From NCBI RefSeq assembly GCF_000620085.1, contig NZ_KK211066.1:134318-198317 (forward strand): 64,000 nucleotides of DNA, given 5' to 3'. The translations under genes and the position numbers were made by a program. Shown here piece by piece: positions 9,628-18,704 of this stretch. How positions within the stretch are numbered: position 1 is the stretch's first letter; each line of letters begins with the position of its first letter. This DNA comes from Marinobacterium jannaschii DSM 6295. Lineage in GTDB: Bacteria; Pseudomonadota; Gammaproteobacteria; Pseudomonadales; Balneatricaceae. The notes beneath the pieces are model-generated. The model was given only the letters and a program-made list of their open reading frames with translations, searched no databases and was not told the DNA's origin.

Positions 9628-10995
9628 ATGACCACAGCCACTCCGATTTCAACTGAATTTCGTGCACTACTCGCCCTCGCCCTGCCCATCGCAATGACAC
9701 AGCTGGCCCAGCATGGCATAGGCTTCGTCGATACAGTGATGGCAGGACGTGCGGGGGCTACTGAACTGGCCGCCGTCGCACTGGGCTCCAGTCTGTGGAT
9801 TCCCCTTTTCCTTGCCTTAGAAGGCCTTCTTATGGCGACCACGCCTCTGGTTGCCCATGAAGTCGGGGCCAGCCGCCCACAGCAGGCCGCAGGCATATTC
9901 TCCACGGCAACCTGGGTTGCACTGGCATGCGGCATCATCGCATTCGCATTCCTGAACAATTCCTCGGAAATATTTGTATTAATGGGTGTAGAGGAAAGCC
10001 TGAGGGTTAAAACCGACGCTTATCTGTCGGCCATCTCCTGGGGTTTTCCAGCCTTTATGTTTTATCAGGTGATACGTAGCTTTTCTGAAGGGTTTGGCCG
10101 CACAAGTCCGGTTATGAAAATTGCCGTTATCGCCTTAATCTGCAACATCCCCCTGAACTACCTGTTTGTGTTTGGCAAACTGGGCCTGCCCGCGATGGGA
10201 GCAGAGGGCTGCGGCTGGGCATCGGCCCTGGTGATGTGGATCATGCTTTTCTGCGGTAGTTTTTATCTCAAACGCACCCGTACATTTCAGGCATGCAAAC
10301 TCCGGGAGAACCTGCGCCTGCCGGAATTAGAGGCCACCAAGCGCTTCCTGCGGCTGGGTATCCCGATTGGTATCGCCCTGCTGATTGAAGCCAGCATGTT
10401 TGCCTTTATCGCCTTGCTACTGGCGGATCTGGGGGAGAATGCCATAGCAGCACACCAGGTCACTATCAGCTTTACCGGTATGACCTTTATGATCCCCCTT
10501 AGCATCGCAATGGCGATTACCATTCGCACGGGTCAGCGCCTCGGCGCAGACGATGCCGGGGGCGCCCGGCTGGCGGCATATAGCGGCCTCGCGATGACAT
10601 TGGTATGCGCCTTTATATCTTCCGGCACAATGCTCCTGCTCAACCAGCAGATCGCCACGATCTATACTGATGCAGCTGCTATTATCACCGTGGCCGCAGA
10701 ACTGATTACTATCGCCGCGATTTTTCAGTTCTCGGATGCAATTCAGGTTGCCTGTGCAGGTGCACTTCGCGGCTATAAGGACACCTCCACGCCGCTGCTT
10801 TTCGTCTTTGTCGCCTATTGGGTAATTGGCTTGCCTACCGGGTATATTCTGGCCAAAACAGACCTGCTGACCGCCCCCTCGGGACCTCACGGTTTCTGGA
10901 TCGGCCTGATTATCGGGCTCACCGTGGGCGCTATACTTCTGTTATCCAGAATGATTCGTATGACCAGAGTCTCCCGATGCACAAAGCCTGCCTGA
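9628..10995 (+). CDS. MATE family multidrug/Na+ efflux protein (NorM-like)
   Basis: A 455-residue inner-membrane protein with about 12 hydrophobic helices in two homologous halves. The N-terminus reads LALPIAMTQLAQHGIGFVDTVMAGRAGATELAAVALG, which is typical of NorM-type MATE antiporters. These exchange H+ or Na+ for cationic compounds. The last 19 nt overlap the start of the DUF3080 lipoprotein gene, so the two are probably co-transcribed. Substrates cannot be predicted. Confidence 0.92.
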   Translation: MTTATPISTEFRALLALALPIAMTQLAQHGIGFVDTVMAGRAGATELAAVALGSSLWIPLFLALEGLLMATTPLVAHEVGASRPQQAAGIFSTATWVALACGIIAFAFLNNSSEIFVLMGVEESLRVKTDAYLSAISWGFPAFMFYQVIRSFSEGFGRTSPVMKIAVIALICNIPLNYLFVFGKLGLPAMGAEGCGWASALVMWIMLFCGSFYLKRTRTFQACKLRENLRLPELEATKRFLRLGIPIGIALLIEASMFAFIALLLADLGENAIAAHQVTISFTGMTFMIPLSIAMAITIRTGQRLGADDAGGARLAAYSGLAMTLVCAFISSGTMLLLNQQIATIYTDAAAIITVAAELITIAAIFQFSDAIQVACAGALRGYKDTSTPLLFVFVAYWVIGLPTGYILAKTDLLTAPSGPHGFWIGLIIGLTVGAILLLSRMIRMTRVSRCTKPA

Positions 10996-12050
10996 TCCTG
11001 ATTGGCCTGATACTGCTGTCCGGCTGTAGCAAGGATGACCCGGAATCCATGATGAGCGACTATATGTGGCGTGTCGCCAACACTCTCGAAGCCGATATCG
11101 ACAACGATCTCAGCTATCTGGATCCCCTGCCCCTGTTTCCTGCGCGGAGAGATCGCATACTTCCCGTCGAAGAGGTCCGACAGGGGCTTCTGGAAGTGCT
11201 GGACCTTAAATTCTGCAACATCCTGCCCCTGATCGCAGAGCGAAACAGCTCGCTTGGCAAAGTGATGCTGCCGTCCAAACAACTGGCCTATGAGTTAAAG
11301 TTCTTTGCCGCTATTCGCGACTGCAAACAACGGGCAGAGAACAGCAAAGCGCTGGACGCAGAGCCTGAACTGCGTCAGCGCATTGCCGAGATCTACCGGG
11401 TTAAGCGCTCTAATCTGCATAACACTTTATGGAACGGAATCTATACAGCACGAGAGGTCGAGCTGCAGTTCACCACCACAGCAGAGCCCCTGCCACTCAG
11501 CGCAGCCTCGGGCTATGCCGCTGCAAGTCGCAGCATCGGCCACCTGCAACTCCTCAGTAAAGCACTTCACGACCCGGAACAGTGGCAACTCCCGCCATTC
11601 CTGGATTCGCTGGAATCAGATTACGAGACACTCAACAGCAACCGTTTCGGGGGCCAGGCTCTGCGCTCACTCCAGCTGCTAACAACCACGATGGAGAGAA
11701 CCAGCACCGCCATCGAAAGCAGACTCGCAGGTAAGCCGCTGTGCTTTAAAGGCCATCAAACGCAGAAAAGCACCATCCTGAATAACGTCTTTCAGCAGCA
11801 TTACGCCAGGCGTTTCCAGCCATATCTGGCCAGAGTGGACCGCGAAACGCGCGCCTGGATTGCCAGCCAACAAGCGCTGCTGGCTAGCTTTTCCCCTCCT
11901 CCTGCGATGAAAAGTTATATAGAGAAGATATATGGTGAGCAAAACAGCTTATTAAGCAGATACCAGCAAGCGCGAAAGCAACATATCAAATCATGGCAGG
12001 CACTGCTCACCCAGTGTGGAATGATGCCGGGCAGCCGCCGGACAGACTGA
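10977..12050 (+). CDS. DUF3080 family lipoprotein
   Basis: This 357-residue predicted lipoprotein has signal MHKACLILIGLILLSGC with lipobox LSGC, the lipidated residue being Cys17. Ser at +2 predicts outer-membrane sorting. The conserved block SSLGKVMLPSKQLAYELKFF and nearby CNILPLIAERN mark DUF3080, a gammaproteobacterial family of unknown function. The ATG at 10977 overlaps the end of the MATE gene; the open frame extends further upstream, but only this start gives a signal peptide. Coupling to MATE suggests a shared transcript. No function is claimed. Confidence 0.82.
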   Translation: MHKACLILIGLILLSGCSKDDPESMMSDYMWRVANTLEADIDNDLSYLDPLPLFPARRDRILPVEEVRQGLLEVLDLKFCNILPLIAERNSSLGKVMLPSKQLAYELKFFAAIRDCKQRAENSKALDAEPELRQRIAEIYRVKRSNLHNTLWNGIYTAREVELQFTTTAEPLPLSAASGYAAASRSIGHLQLLSKALHDPEQWQLPPFLDSLESDYETLNSNRFGGQALRSLQLLTTTMERTSTAIESRLAGKPLCFKGHQTQKSTILNNVFQQHYARRFQPYLARVDRETRAWIASQQALLASFSPPPAMKSYIEKIYGEQNSLLSRYQQARKQHIKSWQALLTQCGMMPGSRRTD

Positions 12051-12095
12051 GCACTGACCCTGCCCCCGAAGGCCACTGGGTTTTGCGGACAATAA

Positions 12096-12125
12096 AAAAG
12101 GCGATCTTTTCCAAGATCACCTTTT
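12096..12125. terminator. Bidirectional terminator between DUF3080 gene and proQ
   Basis: A 13-bp stem (AAAAGGCGATCTT / AAGATCACCTTTT, one wobble) with a 4-nt loop. The minus strand continues into a T-rich run, making it a good intrinsic terminator for proQ. The plus strand has CTTTTCT. Confidence 0.8.
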
Positions 12126-12142
12126 CTAATACAGTTCTGTGG

Positions 12143-12685
12143 TTACTTTCGTGTAACCAGCGCTTCCAGCTTGCGACTGAAACGCTCTTCCTTCTCTTTC
12201 GCCTTTTGCACTTCACGCTGCTTCTGACGACGATTCTGATTGATCTCTTTCAGCTTTTCCTTAGCGTACTGAGCTTCCTGTTCAGTCACCAGACCGGAAG
12301 CTGCGCCGTCTATACCGATACGCTCGGCACCTTCCCGAATCGAACGGTAATACTGCGGAGAACGCACATAACTGGCGAGCGCGCGCTTGATCTTGTTCTT
12401 AGCCAGCTTATCGTCGGCCACCAGGTCTTCCTGGATGCCGATTTTCAGAGGGCGGACATTTTCGCGGCTAAACACCGCCGGGTAAGCTTCCATTAGCTGC
12501 TGCAGAGCGGCCATGTTCGCTGCGCGGTTCTTTGATTTGGTCTTCGGATTAGGGGTAACTGCGTCGTTCACCTTATTCGCCTCAGTTTGCTTAGCTCGCT
12601 GCGCCTCTTCAGCACTTAGCATTTGATCTAACTTATCAACTACCTGATCGGTTTCAGCACAGATCTGGTCAATATCCGGGGTCAT
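12143..12685 (-). CDS. proQ: ProQ/FinO family RNA chaperone
   Basis: A 180-residue RNA-binding protein. The ProQ/FinO domain lies at about residues 55-135 and is recognised by LQQLMEAYPAVFSREN, RPLKIGIQEDL, IKRALASYVRSPQYYRSI and GIDGAASG. It is followed by a lysine/glutamate-rich helical tail (KEKLKEINQNRRQKQREV onward). An acidic, coiled N-terminal extension of about 50 residues precedes the domain. Such proteins bind structured RNAs and 3' ends and stabilise mRNAs and sRNAs. It starts 4 nt after tusA, so the two are translationally close. Confidence 0.9.
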   Translation of the reverse strand: MTPDIDQICAETDQVVDKLDQMLSAEEAQRAKQTEANKVNDAVTPNPKTKSKNRAANMAALQQLMEAYPAVFSRENVRPLKIGIQEDLVADDKLAKNKIKRALASYVRSPQYYRSIREGAERIGIDGAASGLVTEQEAQYAKEKLKEINQNRRQKQREVQKAKEKEERFSRKLEALVTRK

Positions 12686-12689
12686 TTAT

Positions 12690-12944
12690 CTACTCAGCGC
12701 CCTTGCGAATGAAATACTCAAAGCGCTCACCGTCTCCGTCCTGCCGCAGCAGATCGTGACCGAGAAACGCGCAAAACTTGGGAATGTCTCGTTGGGTCGA
12801 AGGGTCTGTTGCGACTATGTGCAAGACCTGACCCTCGGTCATATCCCGCACTTTGTTGTGCAGCAACATGACAGGCTCCGGACAATAGAGCCCGGATGCA
12901 TCCATTATATGGTCAACTTTTATATCGGACATTTCATTACTCAT
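12690..12944 (-). CDS. tusA: TusA-like sulfur carrier protein
   Basis: This 84-residue SirA/TusA-fold protein has the defining motif DASGLYCPEPVMLLHNKVRDM, with the sulfur-carrying Cys21 in CPxP. TusA relays persulfide sulfur from IscS to TusBCD for 2-thiolation of tRNA wobble uridine. TusA relatives also serve molybdenum cofactor and other sulfur transfer. No other tus genes are here. A second ATG four codons in is an alternative start. It lies upstream of proQ. Confidence 0.9.
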   Translation of the reverse strand: MSNEMSDIKVDHIMDASGLYCPEPVMLLHNKVRDMTEGQVLHIVATDPSTQRDIPKFCAFLGHDLLRQDGDGERFEYFIRKGAE

Positions 12945-13081
12945 ACTGCAGTAGGCCGGTATTGTCGCAAAATACGTGGCCCATAAAAAGCGCCTGTCGC
13001 ATCAAAAGTCGCATTTCTTAGATTATTACGCCATCATTATCCTGAAGACACCCGCAGTAGATAGAGAAAGAGGACGTCATC

Positions 13082-13363
13082 ATGATTCGTGTAATTATCG
13101 AACGCCAAATCGCGGACGGATTAGCCGAGCACTACGACAGAGCAGCAAGAGATACCCTGCAAAAAGCGATGCAGGCCCATGGATTTATATCAGGAGAAGC
13201 CCTGCACAACGCCTTTGATGAGAATCATCGCGTCGTGTTGGCAAGTTATCGCACCGTTGCCGACTGGCAGCGCTGGGCCGCCTCCAGCGAACGTAAAGAG
13301 ATAATGGAAGCACTGACACCGATGCTCCAGACTGACGAAAAAATCACCATACTGGAGCACTAG
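13082..13363 (+). CDS. Antibiotic biosynthesis monooxygenase (ABM) domain protein
   Basis: A 93-residue single-domain ferredoxin-fold protein of the ABM/YgiN type. It starts MIRVIIERQIADGLAEHYDRAARDTLQKAM and has the usual ASYRTVADWQRWAASSERKEIM block that forms the dimer and ligand pocket. The start has an excellent AGAGGAC site. Family members include quinol and heme monooxygenases and many proteins of unknown role. It is divergent from tusA and followed by a long hairpin. The specific reaction is unknown. Confidence 0.82.
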   Translation: MIRVIIERQIADGLAEHYDRAARDTLQKAMQAHGFISGEALHNAFDENHRVVLASYRTVADWQRWAASSERKEIMEALTPMLQTDEKITILEH

Positions 13364-13373
13364 ACAAGCATCA

Positions 13374-13421
13374 GGCAAGACAGCTCGCCTCAGCCTCGGC
13401 TGAGTTCATCCCTGTCTTGCC
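13374..13421. terminator. Two-part hairpin between the ABM gene and rlmM
   Basis: An outer perfect 10-bp stem (GGCAAGACAG / CTGTCTTGCC) encloses an inner perfect 7-bp stem (CTCAGCC / GGCTGAG). It sits in the convergent gap and probably ends both transcripts. Confidence 0.6.
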
Positions 13422-13449
13422 ATCCCTGTCGTCAATGGACCAACAGAGG

Positions 13450-14526
13450 TTACAAAACCCCGGTGCGGTACAGGTGAACAGTTACCTCCTCACGATTGTG
13501 ATACAGCTGCTTCACCCTCATCTGATAGGGAATCTCAAGCTGCTCCAACTGGTCAGCAATCAACCCCAGACAGCTGACGGTCTCAGCATATCGCTTCTTC
13601 ATTGGCAGTTTTAGATTAAAGATCATCTCCCTGCACCAGCCCTGCGCTAACCAGGTCACAGCCATCGAAGCGGTCTTGACCGGCTTATCCACCACATCAC
13701 ACACCATCCAGTCCACCGGCTTTTCCGGCTCAAACTGGTACGCGTCTTCACGCACATGCGTCACCTGGCCTGATTCCATCAGATCTGTATTCATCGGCCC
13801 GTTGTCGACCGCCGTAACAAACAGACTGCGTTTAACCAACTGCCAGGTCCAGCCACCCGGTGCCGCTCCCAGATCCACAGCCGTCCCCCCCATCCGCAAT
13901 CGCTCATCCCACACTCTGGCTGGCAAAAACCAGTGCCAGGCCTCTTCAAGCTTGAGGGTCGAACGACTGGGCGCCGCTTTCGGAAACTTCAATCGGGGGA
14001 TACCCATCTCCCATGGCGCCGAATTACTGGTCGCGGCATATCCCACAAACATCTCACTGCCAGACAATGCAAACAGCATCAGGCGCTTTCGATTACCCCC
14101 TGACTTGCTACCCAACACACCCGCCTTGCGCAGGTGCTGAGCCAGAGCCGACGAAAACTTGCGACAAAAGCGATTCATTTCACGCCCTTCAGTGGTGTCG
14201 GGGTGTTCGACCCACACCTCGCTGCAACCACCAATTCCTTCAATCAGAGGACCCAGTTCCGCAATACGATCACGCCCCTCGAGGGTAACCGGGGGACGCG
14301 CCACCATCCATTGGCGTATAAAAATAAGGCTGAAAAAATCCAACTGCTCCAGTACTGCTTCTGCCGCCCCCGGCTGAGGGATGATAAATTGCACATAGCC
14401 CTCTCCTTCAGCCAGCTGGCAATAACCGTAATGTCCCGCCTCTGCAGCACGATCCGTAATCTCTGCAGCCGCTTCCTTCTCAAACCCGGACCGACACTGC
14501 AGGATCAGACGATCAAAATCACTCAA
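13450..14526 (-). CDS. rlmM: 23S rRNA 2'-O-ribose methyltransferase RlmM
   Basis: This 358-residue SAM-dependent methyltransferase modifies C2498 of 23S rRNA. The N-terminal THUMP-like region starts DRLILQCRSGFEKEAAAEI. The Rossmann domain shows AVDLGAAPGGWTWQLVKR (SAM motif I), DWMVCDVVDKP, and the KDKE-type catalytic lysines including NLKLPMKKR. The start is a TTG at 14526 that overlaps the TGA of the upstream hydrolase (TTGA), with GAGGAG 8 nt before it; no ATG lies near the N-terminus. The two genes form one unit. Confidence 0.95.
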   Translation of the reverse strand: MSDFDRLILQCRSGFEKEAAAEITDRAAEAGHYGYCQLAEGEGYVQFIIPQPGAAEAVLEQLDFFSLIFIRQWMVARPPVTLEGRDRIAELGPLIEGIGGCSEVWVEHPDTTEGREMNRFCRKFSSALAQHLRKAGVLGSKSGGNRKRLMLFALSGSEMFVGYAATSNSAPWEMGIPRLKFPKAAPSRSTLKLEEAWHWFLPARVWDERLRMGGTAVDLGAAPGGWTWQLVKRSLFVTAVDNGPMNTDLMESGQVTHVREDAYQFEPEKPVDWMVCDVVDKPVKTASMAVTWLAQGWCREMIFNLKLPMKKRYAETVSCLGLIADQLEQLEIPYQMRVKQLYHNREEVTVHLYRTGVL

Positions 14527-15122
14527 CGAATAAACTCCTCAATACTGGCAACAGCAGCGTCTAGATGCTGCGACTGCACGAAACCGCTCGATTTTCTGGG
14601 TTTCAGATCATGGTCACCATCTTCCGCCCAACAAAGGTGAACCGACGATGGCAGGGCATATTCTAACACTTCCTGGTAACTTCCCAATTTATCGCGCGTA
14701 CCCTGAAAGATCAGTACCGGTTTATCAATAACACCCAAGTGATCGATTCGCAGCTTTTCCGGCTTACCCGCAGGATGGAAAGGGTAGCCAAACACCAGCG
14801 CCCCCTGTACTCCGGCCAGATCCAGACAGTGGGTAGCAACTCGCCCGCCCATCGATTTTCCGGCCAGCCAGGCAGGCACACCGTCATCAAACTGCTCAAC
14901 CAGCTGCTTGTAGTGCTCTATCAGCTTGGGCAACCGGTCCGGCGGACGCTGCTTCCCCTCAAGACAGATCCTTTCCATGTAAGGAAAATTAAACCTGACT
15001 ACCTGAAAGCCCGCTATCACAAGCCGCTGGGCGACATCCTGTAAAAAGTCTGATTCCATTCCCGCTCCGGCACCATGCGCCAGAAATACCCGGCCTTTAC
15101 CGGGCTCACCCTGGATAATCAT
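14523..15122 (-). CDS. Alpha/beta hydrolase (KANL3/Tex30-like)
   Basis: A 199-residue alpha/beta-hydrolase. RVFLAHGAGAGMESDF forms the oxyanion region, LAGKSMGGRVATH contains the nucleophile Ser (GKSMGG), and the acid and base fall in FQGTRDKLG and EDGDHDLKP. This is the compact family often listed as KANL3/Tex30-like hydrolase, with unknown substrate. It is the promoter-proximal partner of rlmM. Its start lies 37 nt from the FNR box that faces ccoN, so the box could affect it as well. Confidence 0.82.
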   Translation of the reverse strand: MIIQGEPGKGRVFLAHGAGAGMESDFLQDVAQRLVIAGFQVVRFNFPYMERICLEGKQRPPDRLPKLIEHYKQLVEQFDDGVPAWLAGKSMGGRVATHCLDLAGVQGALVFGYPFHPAGKPEKLRIDHLGVIDKPVLIFQGTRDKLGSYQEVLEYALPSSVHLCWAEDGDHDLKPRKSSGFVQSQHLDAAVASIEEFIR

Positions 15123-15158
15123 TAACCACCCTGATCATATTTCAGCCATTTTTTGCGC

Positions 15159-15172
15159 TTGATCTATATCAA
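15159..15172. promoter_or_regulatory. FNR/Anr box
   Basis: TTGATCTATATCAA is a perfect match to the FNR/Anr consensus TTGAT-N4-ATCAA. It lies between the alpha/beta hydrolase gene and ccoN. An fnr homologue is encoded about 10 kb downstream at the end of the same respiration block. Confidence 0.9.
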
Positions 15173-15320
15173 GTAACCTTCATATAGAAAATGCGCCCCT
15201 TTTATTGCAAAGCACGACAAAAGTATCAGGCAATACCGTTTGCAGCTATCCTCCTGCATATTAACCACCCGCAATAAAACAATATTTATTTTATTTTTCA
15301 TATAGTTAGGAAGAGCACCC

Positions 15321-15336
15321 TACCGACCGGTCTGTA
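15321..15336. promoter_or_regulatory. TetR-type palindromic operator candidate
   Basis: TACCGACCGGTCTGTA is a 16-bp dyad with 14 symmetric positions centred on ACCGGT. The motif TACCGACC repeats 14 nt later (15335-15342), and TACCGTAC follows. Dyads of this form are typical targets of TetR-family repressors. No TetR gene is present in the window, so the binder is unknown. Confidence 0.4.
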
Positions 15337-15482
15337 CCGACCAAAGTACCGTACAAACTATTGCAGGTGCGACAAAATGCCATACCAAATTGACCGATCA
15401 CATTGAAAACACTGGGCTATTTCATGATAATTGGCGGCGAAATTTTCTATTTCCCAAAATAGCTTGTTGATGAGAGCCTGAC

Positions 15483-16913
15483 ATGAGCACAGCAACTGAA
15501 CACCCCACATACAATTATAAAGTGGTGCGCCAGTTCGCCATCATGACAGTGATCTGGGGTATCGTCGGTATGTCCGTCGGTGTCCTGATCGCTGCACAGT
15601 TGGTGTGGCCTGCACTGAACTTTGATATTCCCTGGCTGACTTACGGCCGTATCCGTCCGCTGCACACAAATGCAGTTATCTTTGCGTTCGGCGGTTCTGC
15701 TCTGTTCGCAACGTCCTACTACGTTGTACAGCGTACGTGCCAAACCCGTCTGTTCTCTGACGGCCTGGCCGCCTTTACCTTCTGGGGCTGGCAGCTGGTT
15801 ATCCTGCTGGCGGCAATCACGCTGCCAATGGGCCTGACCTCTGCTAAAGAGTACGCAGAACTGGAATGGCCGATTGACGTGCTGATCGCTGTGGTATGGG
15901 TTTCCTACGCCATTGTGTTCCTGGGCACCGTCAAGAACCGTAAGACATCTCACATCTATGTGGGTAACTGGTTCTACATGGCATTCATCATCACAGTTGC
16001 TGTACTGCACATCGTAAACAGCATGGCTATTCCGGTATCTTTCTGGAAGTCGTACTCTGTATACCCTGGCGCTGTAGATGCGATGGTTCAGTGGTGGTAC
16101 GGTCATAACGCCGTAGGTTTCTTCCTGACTGCTGGCTTCCTGGGCATGATGTACTACTTCGTACCGAAGCAGGCTGAGCGTCCGATCTACTCCTACCGTC
16201 TGTCTATCGTGCACTTCTGGGCGCTGATTGCGACCTACATGTGGGCTGGTGGTCACCACCTGCACTACTCTGCACTGCCAGACTGGACTCAGAGTGTTGC
16301 AATGGTAATGTCCCTGATCCTGCTGGCTCCTTCCTGGGGTGGCATGATCAACGGCATGATGACCCTGTCCGGCGCATGGCACAAGCTGCGTACCGATCCG
16401 GTACTGCGCTTCCTGGTCGTATCTCTGTCCTTCTACGGTATGTCTACCTTCGAAGGCCCGATGATGTCCATCAAGACAGTTAACGCACTGTCCCACAACA
16501 CTGACTGGACTGTTGGCCACGTACACGCGGGCGCCCTGGGTTGGGTAGCAATGATCTCTATCGGTGCTACTTACCACATGCTGCCACGTCTGTTTGGCAA
16601 GGCTCAGATGTTCTCCGTAAGCCTGATCAACACACACTTCTGGCTGGCAACTATCGGTACCGTACTGTACATCTGCGCGATGTGGGTAAACGGCATCCTG
16701 CAGGGCCTGATGTGGCGTGCAGTAAACGAAGACGGCACCCTGACCTACAGCTTCGTAGAAGCACTGGAAGCATCTCACCCTGGCTACTTCGTACGCTGGT
16801 TGGGTGGCATGTTCTGGGTAACTGGTATGCTGCTGATGGCATACAACACCTGGCAGACCGTTCGCAAAGACAGCACAGCACCTGCTGCTGACGCGTCCGC
16901 ACAGGCAGCTTAA
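15483..16913 (+). CDS. ccoN: cbb3-type cytochrome c oxidase subunit I
   Basis: The 476-residue catalytic subunit of the high-affinity cbb3 oxidase, an inner-membrane protein with about 12 helices. It binds heme b and the heme b3-CuB centre and reduces O2 while pumping protons. Conserved histidine blocks are visible: [58 protein letters not shown]. Codon use is strongly biased to CGT, GGT, GTA, ATC and CTG, unlike neighbouring genes, which suggests very high expression. It heads ccoNOQP. An FNR box far upstream predicts induction at low oxygen. Confidence 0.97.
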   Translation: MSTATEHPTYNYKVVRQFAIMTVIWGIVGMSVGVLIAAQLVWPALNFDIPWLTYGRIRPLHTNAVIFAFGGSALFATSYYVVQRTCQTRLFSDGLAAFTFWGWQLVILLAAITLPMGLTSAKEYAELEWPIDVLIAVVWVSYAIVFLGTVKNRKTSHIYVGNWFYMAFIITVAVLHIVNSMAIPVSFWKSYSVYPGAVDAMVQWWYGHNAVGFFLTAGFLGMMYYFVPKQAERPIYSYRLSIVHFWALIATYMWAGGHHLHYSALPDWTQSVAMVMSLILLAPSWGGMINGMMTLSGAWHKLRTDPVLRFLVVSLSFYGMSTFEGPMMSIKTVNALSHNTDWTVGHVHAGALGWVAMISIGATYHMLPRLFGKAQMFSVSLINTHFWLATIGTVLYICAMWVNGILQGLMWRAVNEDGTLTYSFVEALEASHPGYFVRWLGGMFWVTGMLLMAYNTWQTVRKDSTAPAADASAQAA

Positions 16914-16933
16914 GGTCGAAGGAGCAGATAGAA

Positions 16934-17560
16934 ATGATTAAACACGAAACTATCGAAAAGAATATCGGCCTGATGATCCTGCTGATCATCATCGTGATCA
17001 GCGGTGGTGGCCTGGCAGAGATTGTTCCGCTGTTCTTCCAGTCTTCTACGACTAAACCGATCGAAGGCCTGCGTACGTACAACGCTCTGGAACTTGAAGG
17101 TCGCGACATCTACATCCGTGAAGGCTGCCACGTCTGCCACACGCAGATGATCCGTCCTTTCCGTGCAGAAACTGAGCGTTACGGTCACTTCTCCACCGCT
17201 AACGAACACGTATGGGAGCATCCGTTCCTGTGGGGTTCTAAGCGTACTGGTCCTGACCTGGCTCGTGTTGGCGGTCGTTACTCCGATGACTGGCAGCGTG
17301 CACACCTGTACAACCCGCGTGACGTAGTACCTGAGTCAAAAATGCCTTCTTACCCTTGGCTGTTTGAAAACAAACTGTCCGGTAAGGAAACTGCTGACAA
17401 GATGGCAGCACTGGCAACTGTTGGCGTACCTTACACTGCCGACGACATGGAAAGCGCTCAGGATGACGTTGCTGGCAAGTACGAAATCGACGCACTTGTA
17501 GCGTACCTGCAGGCACTGGGTAAAACCCACAATGCCCCAGGGTACACAAACAAGCGGTAA
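16934..17560 (+). CDS. ccoO: cbb3-type cytochrome c oxidase subunit II (monoheme cytochrome c)
   Basis: A 208-residue membrane-anchored c-type cytochrome that passes electrons from CcoP to CcoN. It has one transmembrane helix (about residues 12-33) and one heme c site, CHVCH at Cys65-Cys68-His69. A downstream region ending [10 protein letters not shown] supplies the distal Met ligand. The ribosome site GGAGCAG precedes the ATG, 20 nt after ccoN. It shares the biased codon use of ccoN. Confidence 0.97.
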   Translation: MIKHETIEKNIGLMILLIIIVISGGGLAEIVPLFFQSSTTKPIEGLRTYNALELEGRDIYIREGCHVCHTQMIRPFRAETERYGHFSTANEHVWEHPFLWGSKRTGPDLARVGGRYSDDWQRAHLYNPRDVVPESKMPSYPWLFENKLSGKETADKMAALATVGVPYTADDMESAQDDVAGKYEIDALVAYLQALGKTHNAPGYTNKR

Positions 17561-17566
17561 GTCACT

Positions 17567-17755
17567 GTGAGTTACCAGGATTATGGCCCGTATATTCCGG
17601 TGATTATGCTCATCACCTTTGTGCTCCTATTTGTCTGGGTGCTATTACCCGGCAACAAGAAGCGGTTTGATGAAGCAGCTCAGGCGCCCTTCGCTGATGA
17701 AGATGCGCCTGTAAATACCGGCAAGAACGACGCCAATAACGGGAGAGACCTATAA
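17567..17755 (+). CDS. ccoQ: cbb3 oxidase subunit CcoQ
   Basis: A 62-residue single-helix protein (MSYQDYGPYIPVIMLITFVLLFVWVLLPGNKKRF) with the usual acidic C-terminus. CcoQ stabilises the cbb3 complex. It starts at a GTG six nt after ccoO and its stop overlaps the ccoP ATG (TAATG). Confidence 0.9.
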   Translation: MSYQDYGPYIPVIMLITFVLLFVWVLLPGNKKRFDEAAQAPFADEDAPVNTGKNDANNGRDL

Positions 17756-18648
17756 TGAGTACTTTTTGGAGCCTGTGGGTAGCCGCCATTACCCTGGCAG
17801 TCATCCTGGGCTGCGCTTGGCTGCTGCTGGCTACACGCAAAAGCGAAACGTTTAAAGAAACAACAGAAGAGACCCTCGGCCACGAGTTCGACGGTATCGC
17901 AGAGTATGACAACCCGCTGCCAAAATGGTGGTTCCAGATGTTCATGGGAACCGTTATTTTTGGTCTGGTATATCTGGTTCTTTACCCTGGACTGGGTAAT
18001 TTCCCAGGCATCCTGGGCTGGACCTCTACCGGACAGTGGGAAGAAGAGATGGCGCACGCGGAAGAGGTGTACAAGCCTGTATTCGCTAAATACGCTACCC
18101 TTTCTGTCGAAGACCTGCAGAATGCAGACAACGAGGCCGGCCTGAAAATGGGTCAGCGTATGTTTGCCAATAACTGCTCTGTATGTCACGGCACTGCAGG
18201 TACTGGCGCATTCGGCTTCCCGAATCTGGCTGACAACGACTGGCTGTACGGTGGCGATCCAGCCACTATCAAAACAAGCATCACTGAAGGCCGTAATGGC
18301 GGCATGCCACCTTGGGGTGCCGTACTGGGCGAAGACGGTGTTCGTGACGTAGCCAGCTACGTACTTCAGCTCAGCGGTCGTGAAGTTGACGCTGAATCTG
18401 CAGCGCGTGGTGGTGTTCAGTTCCAGGCACTCTGCACAGCTTGTCACGGCGCTGACGCCAAAGGCATGCTGGCTCTGGGTGCTCCGAACCTGACTGACGA
18501 CGTCTGGCTGTATGGCAGCTCTTTCGAGAAAGTTGCTCATACCATCCGTAACGGTCGTAACGGTATGATGCCTGCTCACAAAGACCTGCTGAACGAAGAC
18601 AAGATCCACCTGATCACTGCTTACGTTTATAGCCTGTCTAAAAACTAA
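17755..18648 (+). CDS. ccoP: cbb3-type cytochrome c oxidase subunit III (diheme cytochrome c)
   Basis: A 297-residue diheme cytochrome c that accepts electrons from soluble or membrane cytochromes. Two hydrophobic segments at the N-terminus (about residues 8-27 and 60-78) are followed by two cytochrome c domains, with CSVCH at Cys141-His145 and CTACH at Cys227-His231. Distal Met regions are GGMPPWG and NGMMPAH. The two N-terminal helices make this the longer CcoP form. It ends the oxidase operon at a strong terminator. Confidence 0.97.
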   Translation: MSTFWSLWVAAITLAVILGCAWLLLATRKSETFKETTEETLGHEFDGIAEYDNPLPKWWFQMFMGTVIFGLVYLVLYPGLGNFPGILGWTSTGQWEEEMAHAEEVYKPVFAKYATLSVEDLQNADNEAGLKMGQRMFANNCSVCHGTAGTGAFGFPNLADNDWLYGGDPATIKTSITEGRNGGMPPWGAVLGEDGVRDVASYVLQLSGREVDAESAARGGVQFQALCTACHGADAKGMLALGAPNLTDDVWLYGSSFEKVAHTIRNGRNGMMPAHKDLLNEDKIHLITAYVYSLSKN

Positions 18649-18666
18649 CGGCATTTGCTGACAATA

Positions 18667-18704
18667 AAAGGCGATATGATGCAGATCATATCGCCTTTTT
18701 TTTT
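18667..18704 (+). terminator. Strong intrinsic terminator after ccoNOQP
   Basis: A perfect 14-bp stem (AAAGGCGATATGAT / ATCATATCGCCTTT) with a 4-nt loop runs straight into a long T tract. It separates ccoNOQP from ccoG. Confidence 0.95.

Larger units (their letters stand above)
15123..15482. other. Long regulatory leader of the cbb3 oxidase operon
   Basis: A 360-nt divergent region holding the FNR box and a TetR-type palindrome listed separately, plus a very AT-rich stretch at about 15270-15305. A small perfect hairpin (CTATTT, 4-nt loop, AAATAG at 15448-15463) lies just before the ccoN ribosome site. No open frame is seen. The FNR box is about 310 nt from the ccoN start codon, so the mRNA is expected to have an untranslated leader of some 270 nt. 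Confidence 0.6.

Noticed and set aside
15447-16778. A 443-codon open frame on the minus strand opposite ccoN
   Set aside because: It is a shadow of the ccoN frame. Its translation is rich in His, Gln and Arg and matches no family.
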